Virus record (IMG/VR): IMGVR_UViG_3300027870_000339
Location: 1 to 31,266 of that record
Length of the DNA: 31,266 bases
Origin: a virus
Direction: 5' to 3' (one strand)
Shown here in pieces: positions 7,314 through 14,390 of the stretch. The notes under the pieces were generated by a model. The model searched no databases. It was not told the origin of the DNA and saw only the letters and a program-made list of their open reading frames with translations. The number at the start of each line of letters is the position of its first letter. Positions within the stretch are counted from its first letter, which is position 1. The position numbers and the translations under genes were made by a program.

Positions 7314-8177
7314 TCAGGTGGTGGTGTATGAAGCTGCGTTCGCGAGCAGCGTGTGCAAGTCGTCGCTGTGGGCGACTTCGTTCGGTACTCGGAAGGTCAC
7401 GGAGTAGACGCGGTGCGTCTCGCCAGGGAAGGGGCGGTCATTGATGCGCGCGTTTGCAATGAGCCACGCTGCCAAGAGCTTGTCGGCCGGCTTGCGTGGG
7501 TTGGAGCCGCGCGTGAGGGCCTTGGGCGTCACCTTGCTCTTGCCGGCCGCCTGGGCCGCCTCCAGTCCCTCCTGGATGACAGCGCCGGCCTTGCTGCCGT
7601 GCCTTTTCACGATGCCGAGTGCCGCGGTGCCGGAGATCAGGCCGGCGTTTACTGCCTGGTGCACGTCGCTGTTCGATTCGGCGAGCAGGATCATGTCCTT
7701 CACGTGCTGGATGGACTTGCCGCGGCGATCAGCAATCTGCTTCTCGCTCCAGCCGTAGCCAATCAGCTTCCGGTACTGGACGCCGAGCTGCAGCGGCGTG
7801 AGCGCCAGGCCGGACGCGCTATTGAGCATGTGGGCGACCCGGTCGGCGTCGTTTCCGCGGAACTGGCGGACGTCCAGCGACTTGATGTCATAGCCCTCGG
7901 CAATGTTCTTCATGGACGCCGCGTGGCGATGGTGTCCATCGACGATCAGGATCCGACCCTCATCGACACGCACGTCGAGAGGAGGGAAGGTGGCCCCGTT
8001 ACGCTGGGCCAGTGCCATCTCGTTCACATGGTCCGGGTTCAGCGGGCGGGCGTTGAAGCCTTCCTCGACTTCCAGGACGCGCGGGTCGACCGCAAACTGG
8101 GTAGTCTTGGACACTGCCGGGTTGCTCTTGTCTTCAGCCGCAGCCTTCAGAGAGGCCATGTGGTTTGCGTAGGGCAT
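7314..8177 (-). CDS. ParB-like N-terminal domain DNA-binding protein
   Basis: The 287-aa protein has a ParB/sulfiredoxin-type domain at about residues 25-110. Its nucleotide-binding box is VDGHHRHAA (79-87), in the place of the GERRYRA box of chromosomal ParB. It is followed by a helix-turn-helix region at about 143-168 (WSEKQIADRRGKSIQHVKDMILLAE). No ParA partner is found in the window. It probably acts as a sequence-specific DNA-binding factor in early phage functions rather than a partition protein, which is an inference from the context. Its start lies 2 nt beyond the stop of the 61-aa gene. Confidence 0.85.
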   Translation of the reverse strand: MPYANHMASLKAAAEDKSNPAVSKTTQFAVDPRVLEVEEGFNARPLNPDHVNEMALAQRNGATFPPLDVRVDEGRILIVDGHHRHAASMKNIAEGYDIKSLDVRQFRGNDADRVAHMLNSASGLALTPLQLGVQYRKLIGYGWSEKQIADRRGKSIQHVKDMILLAESNSDVHQAVNAGLISGTAALGIVKRHGSKAGAVIQEGLEAAQAAGKSKVTPKALTRGSNPRKPADKLLAAWLIANARINDRPFPGETHRVYSVTFRVPNEVAHSDDLHTLLANAASYTTT

Positions 8178-8179
8178 AG

Positions 8180-8365
8180 TTATTTGTCGTTGGCCTGCAG
8201 CTTCTTCACGTCGATCCGCGCTCGGCGCTGCATGTGCCGGCGTGCGACGGCCTCCAAAATCAATTTGAGGGCAGGGTGTTGGAGCATGTCGTCCAGGTGG
8301 GCAGTCGTTCGAAGCATTGTGTGAGCGACTTCGAGCGCGGCCCGATCTGGAGCGATCCGGTGCAT
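8180..8365 (-). CDS. Hypothetical phage protein, 61 aa
   Basis: This is a basic helical protein with a C-terminal ARRHMQRRARIDVKKLQ stretch. No family is recognised. It begins one base after the stop of the 32-aa gene (TGACATG) and ends just before the ParB-like gene. The packing of the operon supports the call. Confidence 0.6.
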   Translation of the reverse strand: MHRIAPDRAALEVAHTMLRTTAHLDDMLQHPALKLILEAVARRHMQRRARIDVKKLQANDK

Positions 8366-8366
8366 G

Positions 8367-8465
8367 TCAGTACCAGTACATGCTGTGCCTGTACGCCCGG
8401 CGGAGCGACTCGAGCCGGGGCAGGCCGGTGAAGCGGTAGTAGCGATAGGCGCCGAAGAAGGTCAT
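8367..8465 (-). CDS. 32-aa aromatic and arginine-rich microprotein
   Basis: The frame reads MTFFGAYRYYRFTGLPRLES and ends in ...AYRHSMYWY. Short proteins with a YRYYR...G..R.ES.R.A pattern are common in early operons of proteobacterial phages. Both junctions are identical: TGACATG links it to the upstream 74-aa gene and to the downstream 61-aa gene, a spacing of one base. AAGGTC lies only at distance, so translation probably depends on coupling. Function is unknown. Confidence 0.65.
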   Translation of the reverse strand: MTFFGAYRYYRFTGLPRLESLRRAYRHSMYWY

Positions 8466-8466
8466 G

Positions 8467-8691
8467 TCAGGCCACCTCGCGAGCTGGCGCGCCTGCTGCA
8501 GGCAGCTTGGGTTGGTCGTCGAGGAGTCCAATGAGCGTCGCGTCGAGGTCCGGCTCGCCGAACACTCCCATGGCCACTGCCAGGCGGAACACGAACGCAT
8601 AGAGGCGTTCATCGCGATTGGCGGGGGCAGACTGCGCGGCGGTCGCGCTCACCCTCAAGACGACTTCGCGGAAATCGGCGGCGGTAGCCAT
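8467..8691 (-). CDS. Hypothetical phage protein, 74 aa
   Basis: The start MATAADFREV at 8691 shares one base with the stop of the upstream gene (TAATG), which favours it over the in-frame ATG at 8727. The protein is helical with a middle RLYAFVFRLAVAMGVFGEPDL segment. No family is recognised. It is the second gene of the leftward operon. Confidence 0.65.
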   Translation of the reverse strand: MATAADFREVVLRVSATAAQSAPANRDERLYAFVFRLAVAMGVFGEPDLDATLIGLLDDQPKLPAAGAPAREVA

Positions 8692-8843
8692 TAACGCACC
8701 TCGCTGCTGGTGACGGTAATGCCGCAAGGGACGTCAGCGAAGCGCTCAGCAGCGTCTTCAGCTGCCTGGCCTGCAGATGGAGCGAGGGCGCTGTAGATGT
8801 GGGGCTTGCCGCCAGTTTGGACGGTAACTTTGAAGGTACTCAT
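8691..8843 (-). CDS. First gene of the leftward operon, 50-aa hypothetical protein
   Basis: The ATG at 8843 is preceded by GGAG with 5 nt spacing. An upstream in-frame ATG at 8879 lies inside the left promoter and has no ribosome binding site. The 50-aa product (MSTFKVTVQTGGKPHIYSAL...) looks like a small alpha/beta protein. Its mRNA would have a leader of about 20 nt. Being first after the left operators, it should be among the earliest proteins made after induction. Confidence 0.65.
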   Translation of the reverse strand: MSTFKVTVQTGGKPHIYSALAPSAGQAAEDAAERFADVPCGITVTSSEVR

Positions 8844-8870
8844 GGTCACTCCATCGGGTTGATGAGGTGA

Positions 8871-8898
8871 ACTATACACGAATGGATAGACTATGCAA
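8871..8898 (-). promoter_or_regulatory. Left early promoter (PL-like)
   Basis: Read leftward, TTGCAT (8898-8893) and TATAGT (8876-8871) are separated by 16 nt, a good sigma-70 promoter. Transcription would begin near 8864 and read the whole operon to the integrase. The two hexamers are each touched by an operator, so binding of the repressor would block the polymerase. Confidence 0.7.
8874..8887. promoter_or_regulatory. Left operator 2
   Basis: ATACACGAATGGAT matches left operator 1 at 11 of 14 positions, starts 24 bp away and overlaps the -10 hexamer of the left promoter. Confidence 0.55.
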
Positions 8899-8911
8899 TA
8901 CGCGAACGAAT
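8898..8911. promoter_or_regulatory. Left operator 1
   Basis: ATACGCGAACGAAT is the exact reverse complement of the 14-bp site at 10496-10509 beside the Cro-like gene. It touches the -35 hexamer of the left promoter. Confidence 0.7.
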
Positions 8912-8921
8912 AATTTACATG

Positions 8922-8945
8922 AAAAAAAAGCCCCTAGACAGGGGC
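8922..8945 (-). terminator. Intrinsic terminator of the zinc-ribbon gene
   Basis: On the minus strand a six-base stem (GCCCCT with AGGGGC) with a four-base loop is followed by eight T residues. It lies 22 nt beyond the stop of the membrane zinc-ribbon gene and separates that gene from the left promoter. Confidence 0.85.
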
Positions 8946-8967
8946 TCGTTTGGGGTCTGTTATGGAT

Positions 8968-9246
8968 TTAGGATTGCGGTATCAAAGCAATACCACAGTG
9001 CTTACACTTCCGAGCGTCTTTAAAAACGAACTCGCGACAGTCCGGGCAGCGCACGTGAGTGTACGGTGATGGCGCATTTGGATCCCGTGATGAATCCCGT
9101 TGCGACGGGAGCACGGCTACAACGATGAGAGCTATGAAGCCGAGGAGACACCCCAAGATAAGCCATCCGAAACTTGAGCGCCCTTTCGAGCTGGCGACAA
9201 TAGCAGTGGCAATCGCACAGATGAGCCAGAATCCAAAAATTTCCAT
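8968..9246 (-). CDS. Membrane protein with C-terminal zinc ribbon
   Basis: The 92-aa protein has two hydrophobic segments, at about residues 3-18 and 27-47, joined by a short SSKGRSS loop. A cytosolic C-terminal zinc ribbon, CPDC...CKHC, follows (residues about 67-85). The same design is widespread in proteobacteria, including chromosomes. With its own terminator, low GC and position between the immunity gene block and the left promoter, it looks like a moron, an accessory gene that may be expressed from the lysogen. The target of the ribbon is unknown. Confidence 0.75.
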   Translation of the reverse strand: MEIFGFWLICAIATAIVASSKGRSSFGWLILGCLLGFIALIVVAVLPSQRDSSRDPNAPSPYTHVRCPDCREFVFKDARKCKHCGIALIPQS

Positions 9247-9328
9247 GCAAGCGTCCCGTTATCTTGTGAATTAGTTTGCTAAGGTTGACAGTTTATTCCA
9301 TGGGTGGCGGCTAAGCACTGATTAATTT

Positions 9329-9724
9329 CTAGAAGGGAAGCTCCGCTTCCGCCTTCAGCGCGAGTCTCATGGATGCTCGATCAAATGACTGCGAAGATCG
9401 CCAAGACGTCGCATCGTGCGACCGGACAAAGGTATGGGGTGTGGGTCTAGGCCACTGGGGCCCTTGCGGTTCCGGAAGTTCGAAGCAACGTAGGTCCAAG
9501 TACTCTAGCTGGAGCAGCGCAAGCAAGACATGAGTTTGAAAAGGTGCATAGGCGCGGAAACCACTTGCCTCAATCGACACCAACATTATTGGATGTGTCG
9601 GGAAGTGGTGCTCGATCCTTTCGATTAACCTTCGTCCTTCGGTCGCTGTGGTAAAACGAGAATCTACGACTGCGACCAATACTGGCGATCCGTAGGGAGA
9701 AACCTCAGTGACCTGTATCTTCAT
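9329..9724 (-). CDS. Repressor-coupled hypothetical protein, 131 aa
   Basis: The ATG at 9724 shares its first base with the stop of the repressor gene (TAATG), so it is made from the repressor transcript in the lysogen. The N-terminal half (PVLVAVVDSRFTTATEGRRLIERIEHHFP, then IMLVSIEASGFRAYAPF) reads as an alternating strand-helix fold. The C-terminal half is Pro-, Ser- and Arg-rich. No family is recognised. Coupling to the repressor makes a role in immunity or superinfection exclusion a reasonable guess, not a demonstrated one. Confidence 0.65.
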   Translation of the reverse strand: MKIQVTEVSPYGSPVLVAVVDSRFTTATEGRRLIERIEHHFPTHPIMLVSIEASGFRAYAPFQTHVLLALLQLEYLDLRCFELPEPQGPQWPRPTPHTFVRSHDATSWRSSQSFDRASMRLALKAEAELPF

Positions 9725-10431
9725 TAGAAAAAATCTTGGATCGCCCAAGCGACGCGGCCAGCAAGGACAATCTCACCATCAAGGACTGGGCGGCTTCTGA
9801 ATTCTGGCGCGTCGTTATCGGACGCTAGGTACCAGAGTCCTCCGGACCGCTCAAGCCGCTTAACAACCGACTTTCCTTCAGCCTTCAGGTTCACAGCAAA
9901 AAGCTTCCCTTCGATTGGTGTGCGATCGGCAAGGTTTACAAAAGCTATTGCACCTGGTCTAAGCGTCGGAAACATGCTTAGGCCCTTAATTCGAAGCGCG
10001 CGGACAAACTCCGGGTTGACGCCGCGTTCCTCGAGCCACGAGCGCGGGATAGTTAGCTGCTCGTCCTCGTCTGGCTCAAAATCCCCATCAGTCCCGTCGA
10101 AGCCGGCATGAAGAAAGCTCTTCACTACCGCTATCTGTACAAATGTGTTGGCGTTGTCGTCCTTTACGTCGACTGCAACCCTACTGTCAGCATTTAGACC
10201 CTCCTCATTTGGGAGCGTCATCGGACCAGTCCCGTCGAGCAGCCATTGTGCAGATACTTTGCATGCCCTAGCTAGAGCAACGATTGTGTTTGTCTCCGGT
10301 CCTTTCTTGCCAACGCCCTTAAGTATCCGGTTGATCGTAGGTTGAGGTATCCCCGACTCGCGCGCGAGCGCGCTCTGCGATGGGATATTCGCAAACTGCA
10401 TCGCGTGGTCGAGTCGAGATGAGATAGACAT
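9724..10431 (-). CDS. Lambda-like phage repressor with S24 autocleavage domain
   Basis: The 235-aa protein has an N-terminal helix-turn-helix (about 18-40: QSALARESGIPQPTINRILKG). A C-terminal LexA/S24 peptidase domain covers about 125-235. The catalytic serine is S152 in GLSMFPTLRPG, and the general base lysine is K191 in SVVKRL. A candidate self-cleavage bond is A109-G110 in the linker, so damage-induced RecA-dependent cleavage is likely. The start at 10431 is favoured because TATAGT lies only 6 nt upstream, giving a leaderless mRNA as for lambda cI. The longer frame from 10479 would start upstream of that promoter. The repressor should bind the five 14-bp operators near 8870-8911 and 10441-10509. 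Confidence 0.92.
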   Translation of the reverse strand: MSISSRLDHAMQFANIPSQSALARESGIPQPTINRILKGVGKKGPETNTIVALARACKVSAQWLLDGTGPMTLPNEEGLNADSRVAVDVKDDNANTFVQIAVVKSFLHAGFDGTDGDFEPDEDEQLTIPRSWLEERGVNPEFVRALRIKGLSMFPTLRPGAIAFVNLADRTPIEGKLFAVNLKAEGKSVVKRLERSGGLWYLASDNDAPEFRSRPVLDGEIVLAGRVAWAIQDFF

Positions 10432-10437
10432 CTTGAC

Positions 10438-10467
10438 ACTATACGGGCGCGTATATTCCCCGCACAA
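10438..10467 (-). promoter_or_regulatory. Repressor maintenance promoter (PRM-like)
   Basis: Read leftward, TTGTGC (10467-10462) and TATAGT (10443-10438) are 18 nt apart. The expected transcription start is at or within a base or two of the repressor ATG at 10431, so the mRNA would have no leader. Right operator 3 covers the -10 region, which would allow negative autoregulation at high repressor levels. Confidence 0.55.
10441..10454. promoter_or_regulatory. Right operator 3
   Basis: ATACGGGCGCGTAT has perfect ATACG/CGTAT arms around four bases and matches the 10496 site at 11 of 14 positions. It overlaps the -10 box of the repressor promoter. Confidence 0.6.
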
Positions 10468-10473
10468 CAAGCT

Positions 10474-10487
10474 ATTCATTCGCGTTT
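10474..10487. promoter_or_regulatory. Right operator 2
   Basis: ATTCATTCGCGTTT matches the site at 10496-10509 at 12 of 14 positions and begins 22 bp before it. It overlaps the probable -35 region of the rightward promoter. Confidence 0.6.
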
Positions 10488-10512
10488 GCTTTTCTATTCG
10501 TTCGCGTATAGA
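10485..10512 (+). promoter_or_regulatory. Right early promoter (PR-like)
   Basis: A weak TTTGCT (10485-10490) and a good TATAGA (10507-10512) are 16 nt apart. The expected start falls at about 10519-10521, on or next to the ATG of the Cro-like gene, so that mRNA too would be leaderless. Confidence 0.55.
10496..10509. promoter_or_regulatory. Right operator 1
   Basis: ATTCGTTCGCGTAT is the exact reverse complement of left operator 1. It overlaps the -10 hexamer TATAGA of the rightward promoter. Confidence 0.7.
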
Positions 10513-10520
10513 CTACACGC

Positions 10521-10766
10521 ATGGACAAAGACCCTACGACCCTTCTGCGAGAACTAAAAGCTGCGACATCTTGGAGTGAAACACGACTTGCATCGGAGCT
10601 TAAGACCTCTCAGCCAACCGTAAATCGCATTCTCAACGGGCAGGCACAATGCCTCAGCAAGACTCTTGCTGCCATTGCAAGCCTGCATGCTCAGCATTGC
10701 GAGGGTCCTAAGCGGAGAGCATCTGACGTGGTTGGAGCGGTCGTGGCAGCTGGCCCTAGCTCATAA
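10521..10766 (+). CDS. Cro-like repressor
   Basis: The 81-aa protein has a helix-turn-helix at about residues 19-41 (SETRLASELKTSQPTVNRILNGQ) that resembles the one in the divergent repressor, especially the QPT.NRIL.G recognition-helix segment. This suggests that both bind the same operators. It is the first rightward gene and has no ribosome binding site before its ATG. The C-terminal 25 residues are Arg/Ala-rich and probably disordered. Cro-like function is inferred from divergent position, size and the shared recognition helix. Confidence 0.8.
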   Translation: MDKDPTTLLRELKAATSWSETRLASELKTSQPTVNRILNGQAQCLSKTLAAIASLHAQHCEGPKRRASDVVGAVVAAGPSS

Positions 10767-10909
10767 CTCCACACCACCCGGCCACCGACCTTCCTGGCCG
10801 ACAGGGTAAGTAGGCGCCCTGAACGAACGAACAAGGTCACCTGAAATACCAGAGCAATTCGTTTGCGCTCCCACCGGAGCCTCGACAGCAAGCGTGATTT
10901 TCGTGCGCG

Positions 10910-10938
10910 TTGAGAATTGCTCATAGGAAATTGATTAT
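10910..10938 (+). promoter_or_regulatory. Possible promoter of the replication operon
   Basis: TTGAGA (10910-10915) and GATTAT (10933-10938) are separated by 17 nt, in the gap between the Cro-like and CII-like genes. The rest of the 10767-10962 gap shows no gene. The hexamers are moderate matches, so this is tentative. Confidence 0.3.
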
Positions 10939-11019
10939 TGGTGGAATTAGTTTGATGCGGAAATGTATCTCGCTAACTTCGAAAGCAGTACCCAAGGAAC
11001 GGAAGGAAAGACCGTGGAA

Positions 11020-11490
11020 ATGTTGACCGCCTACCAAGACATGATCAAGGTACACGGCTGGAATGGCACTGCTGCGACGCTCGGCATGACGAAGTCGCAG
11101 TTGGAGGCTCGCGTGTACGAGGTCAAAGGGCAGGGTATGCGCGTCGACACCGCGCTGCTGATCCAAAGCTACGCCGGGACGACCCACTTCGCCCAGGCTG
11201 TCGCAGTCGCGTCCGGCGGCGTGTTCATGGAATTGCCAGACGCCGAAGGCGTGACTGGCGAGGAGCTTCACGAAAAATTCCACGAGCTGTATTCCGAGCT
11301 GGGTGATCTCTCGGCCACCTACACGAAGGCTGTCAAGGATGGTGAGATCGATGCTCGCGAGCGGAGCGACCTCGAAGGAATCGGTCAGCAGATGCACAAG
11401 ACCATGGCCGAACTGATGGCCCTGATGTTTCAAATTTACTGCCGGCCGTCTGCGGCCAGCGAACAGGGAGTAGCAGGCAATGGCCGTTGA
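11020..11490 (+). CDS. CII/YmfL-like phage regulatory protein
   Basis: The protein of 156 aa starts MLTAYQDMIK and resembles the YmfL/CII-type regulators found between cro and replication genes. A helical DNA-binding region runs over AAYATLG-like GTAATLGMTKSQLEARVYEVK (about 16-36). A C-terminal DARERSDLEGIGQQMHKTMAELM helix suggests oligomerisation. An in-frame ATG at 10963 would add 19 residues of low complexity. The 11020 start is preferred because the recognisable domain begins there and AAGGAAAG precedes it, though with long spacing. It would control the switch to lysogeny or late expression, which is inferred from location. Confidence 0.6.
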   Translation: MLTAYQDMIKVHGWNGTAATLGMTKSQLEARVYEVKGQGMRVDTALLIQSYAGTTHFAQAVAVASGGVFMELPDAEGVTGEELHEKFHELYSELGDLSATYTKAVKDGEIDARERSDLEGIGQQMHKTMAELMALMFQIYCRPSAASEQGVAGNGR

Positions 11491-11653
11491 AGTGAAGCCT
11501 CGCGCAATGGTGGCTGAACTGCAAGCCCGCCGGCGCCTACTCCGTGAGGCTCCAACGCCGGCACCAGTCGACAAGGGCCGCGTCCTCGCGCACCTTCGCG
11601 CGCAGCTGGACGAGCTCCAGGCAAGTCAGGAGGTCGCACATGGCGACGCTTGA
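11480..11653 (+). CDS. Hypothetical 57-aa protein ahead of the primase
   Basis: This small frame (MAVEVKPRAMVAELQARRRL...) is helical and charged. It overlaps the end of the CII-like gene by 11 nt and the start of the primase gene by 14 nt. GGGAG lies upstream of its ATG. An arginine-rich helix and a second AQLDELQASQ helix suggest a coiled-coil-like pair. No family is recognised, but the double overlap indicates that it is a genuine operon member. Confidence 0.6.
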   Translation: MAVEVKPRAMVAELQARRRLLREAPTPAPVDKGRVLAHLRAQLDELQASQEVAHGDA

Positions 11654-14390
11654 GCAGATTACCGACCAAATGAGCGGCGCAGGCCTTCCCCCGCTCCCTT
11701 CTGGCCATCCTGTCGTCGACGGCAAAATCCACCGATTCGGCCGCGAAAAGAAGGCGTGGTATGTGCTGCGCGAGATGGATCTGCGCAACGGCAAGCGTGT
11801 TCTGACAGGTAGCTTCGGCATCTGGCGCGGCGACGACAATAACGCGGTGCCGGTCTCGATCGACTGGGGCGGCATCACGGCGGAAGAACGCGCCGAGGCC
11901 GAGCGCAAGCAGATCGAGTACCAGCGCGCCGAGGCTGAGCAGAAGCAGCGCGACGCCGAGATGGCCGCCAACCGCGCCCGCATGGCGTGGGGCGATGCGG
12001 AGAGCGCCGCCGATGTCGATCTGCATGCTTACCTGGAGCGAAAGCGCGTTGGGTGCGAAGGCACGCGCGTTGACGCAAAAGGTCAGTTGCTGATCCCGGC
12101 GCGTAAGTACAGCGTCGAGGGCGCCGTGCTCGCCGGCCTCCAGAAGATCACAGGCGACGGTAACAAGCGCTTCAGCTCGGGCATGGACATGATCGGCGCT
12201 TGCTGCCTGCTCGGAAAGGTCAACCAGGACACGCCACTGATCGAAATCGGGGAGGGCTACGCCACCTGCGAAACGTCACGCATGGCCACCGGCTTCGATA
12301 CCCCTGTAATGGTCGCCTTCAATGCCGGCAACCTGATGGCGGTCGCCCAGCAGCTGCGTCGCGACTTCCCAAATGCGCACCTCATGTTCCTAGCCGACGA
12401 CGACGCGCGCGTTGTGGCGCGCCTGCGCGAAGCGCTTCTCAAGGACTTCGACGCCGAATGGGAGCCGGTGATCGACGGCGTCGACCACCAGGTCGAGGCC
12501 AAGACGGGTGACGTCGTGCGCGTGCGCGCCACCTGGCGCCTCGACGGCACCGGTACCGACTACATCGAGGCCGACATCCGCGCCGGCCGCCAGATCCAGA
12601 TGCGCAAGTTCGAGAACGCCGGCGTGTCGCGCTCGCGCGCCGCTGTCCGCGCGGTCGGCAATGCGTCCATCGTGGTCCCGGTCTTCGCCAACCGCGCAGC
12701 GGACAGCAAGGATTCGGATTTCAATGACCTGTACCTGGCCGAATCGCTCGATGTGGTGCGAGGCCAGGTGCTGGCCGCGCGCTCCCGCGCCCTCACGATT
12801 CAACAATCGCCAGAGCCATCGACACCTGCTGACGAGCCGCCGGCGTACCTGGATGACGTACCTATGCTGGATGCGGCAGGGGCCGAGCCGCTGGTCGACG
12901 CACCTGGCGCCATGCGCATTCCAACACTCGAGGTGCTGCTGTCGCACTTCAGCCTGATCTACCCGACTACCGACGTCTGGGACAGCCTGCGCAAGCAACG
13001 CCTGAAGCGGTCGGCGTTTGCGGCTTGGGTGGGCAAGGAATTGGCTGAGACCTGGAACAAGGACCCGAAGCGGCGCACCATCCTGCGCGACTCCCTGCCT
13101 ACCCTCATTGGCGGCAAGGCAGTCGAGGGCGGGGCCGGCGGCGGCAAGCTCGGCGAGATGCTCGACAGCCTGACGCTGCTGCGCGGTACAGAGACGGTCT
13201 GGGATGCGATCGGCCAGCAGGTTATGTCGCTCGGCGCCGTGCGCGCCGACTACACGCCCGAGCTCACGTCTAAGTGGCAAGAGCATGCACAGCGGAAGAC
13301 GATCGAGGCCCGCAACCTGGTGTTCGATCCGACCCAAACGGCGGATCCTGTCAGCCACGTGAACATCTTCCTAGGCTGGCCGCTGTCGCCGAAGAATAAC
13401 GACGACCTGATCAAGCCAATCCTCGCGCTCCTCGCATCGCTGTGCGACGCCGAAGACCGGGTTGAGGACTGCGTCGAGTGGATCCTGCGCTGGCTGGCTT
13501 ATCCCCTCCAGCACCCGGGCGCCAAGATGCAGACCGCGCTGCTGATGTTCGGTGAGAAGCAGGGCACTGGCAAGTCGCTGTTCTTCCAGGACGTGATGCT
13601 GCCGATCTACGGCGACTACGGCACGGTGGCCAGTCAACACCAGCTAGACTCGACCTTCACGGCCTGGCGCAGCCGCAAGCTGTTCGTTCTGTTCGAAGAG
13701 GTGCTATCGCGCGATGACAAGTACAGCCACAACGGCACGCTCAAGTACATGATCACCGGCAAGACGATGAGCATCAACCAGAAGAACCTGCCGGAGCGGG
13801 ACGAGCGCAACCATATGAACTCGGCCTTCTTGTCGAACGAGCCGCAGCCGATCCCGATCGAGCTGGAGGACCGGCGCTTCATGGTGATCGAAGCCAGGCG
13901 GAAGCAGGATCCACAGTTCTACGCCGAGGTGCAGCGCTCGATCGCAGCCGGCGGGATCGAGGCCTTCTACCACTTCCTGCTCAATCTGCCGCTGGACGAC
14001 TTCAATGAGCACACCAAGCCGCCGATGACGCTGGCGAAAGAGCGAGTGATCGAGTTCGGCCTGGCCGGTTGGATGAGCTTCCACCGGGCGTGGAAGGACG
14101 GCTACCTAGATGCGCCGTACTGCTCCTGCCTGTCGGAGGACCTCTACATCATCTACAAGCGGTGGTGCGATAAGAGCGGAGAGAAGCCGCTGACCTTGTG
14201 CAAGTTCTCGGGCCTGATCGCCAGTCGGGAGCACAAGGCCAAGAAGAGTGTGGCGGTCGAGAGCAAGCACAAGAAGACGCGGATGGTGTTCATGGTCGAG
14301 AACTCAGACCATCCGGAAGACCTGGAGGCGCAGATCGCCAAGTTCAGGAAGCTGAGCGACGTTCGTGCGGACCGGGCATTGCAGGGTTGA
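11640..14390 (+). CDS. Toprim primase fused to DUF5906 superfamily helicase
   Basis: The 916-aa protein would prime and unwind phage DNA. A Toprim domain covers about 198-262, with E205 in IEIGEGYAT and the acidic DDD triad at 253-255 (FLADDDA). It is preceded by an 80-residue DNA-interaction region and a Lys/Glu/Ala-rich helix (80-120). A linker rich in Pro and Ala (about 390-430) leads to a DUF5906/D5-like helicase with Walker A GEKQGTGKS (638-646) and Walker B LFVLFEEV (681-688). The C-terminal basic segment (about 830-916) is likely a winged DNA-binding domain. The start is MATLEQITDQ; an upstream ATG at 11544 lies inside the 57-aa gene and is unlikely. AGGAGG lies 8-13 nt upstream. An iteron cluster follows directly. 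Confidence 0.9.
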   Translation: MATLEQITDQMSGAGLPPLPSGHPVVDGKIHRFGREKKAWYVLREMDLRNGKRVLTGSFGIWRGDDNNAVPVSIDWGGITAEERAEAERKQIEYQRAEAEQKQRDAEMAANRARMAWGDAESAADVDLHAYLERKRVGCEGTRVDAKGQLLIPARKYSVEGAVLAGLQKITGDGNKRFSSGMDMIGACCLLGKVNQDTPLIEIGEGYATCETSRMATGFDTPVMVAFNAGNLMAVAQQLRRDFPNAHLMFLADDDARVVARLREALLKDFDAEWEPVIDGVDHQVEAKTGDVVRVRATWRLDGTGTDYIEADIRAGRQIQMRKFENAGVSRSRAAVRAVGNASIVVPVFANRAADSKDSDFNDLYLAESLDVVRGQVLAARSRALTIQQSPEPSTPADEPPAYLDDVPMLDAAGAEPLVDAPGAMRIPTLEVLLSHFSLIYPTTDVWDSLRKQRLKRSAFAAWVGKELAETWNKDPKRRTILRDSLPTLIGGKAVEGGAGGGKLGEMLDSLTLLRGTETVWDAIGQQVMSLGAVRADYTPELTSKWQEHAQRKTIEARNLVFDPTQTADPVSHVNIFLGWPLSPKNNDDLIKPILALLASLCDAEDRVEDCVEWILRWLAYPLQHPGAKMQTALLMFGEKQGTGKSLFFQDVMLPIYGDYGTVASQHQLDSTFTAWRSRKLFVLFEEVLSRDDKYSHNGTLKYMITGKTMSINQKNLPERDERNHMNSAFLSNEPQPIPIELEDRRFMVIEARRKQDPQFYAEVQRSIAAGGIEAFYHFLLNLPLDDFNEHTKPPMTLAKERVIEFGLAGWMSFHRAWKDGYLDAPYCSCLSEDLYIIYKRWCDKSGEKPLTLCKFSGLIASREHKAKKSVAVESKHKKTRMVFMVENSDHPEDLEAQIAKFRKLSDVRADRALQG

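Noticed and set aside
10691-10924. 77-codon minus-strand frame after the Cro-like gene
   Set aside because: It overlaps the Cro-like 3' end, has no ribosome binding site and shows a low-complexity, arginine-rich product.
12390-13358. 322-codon open frame on the minus strand
   Set aside because: It is antisense to the helicase-primase gene and shows no family features.
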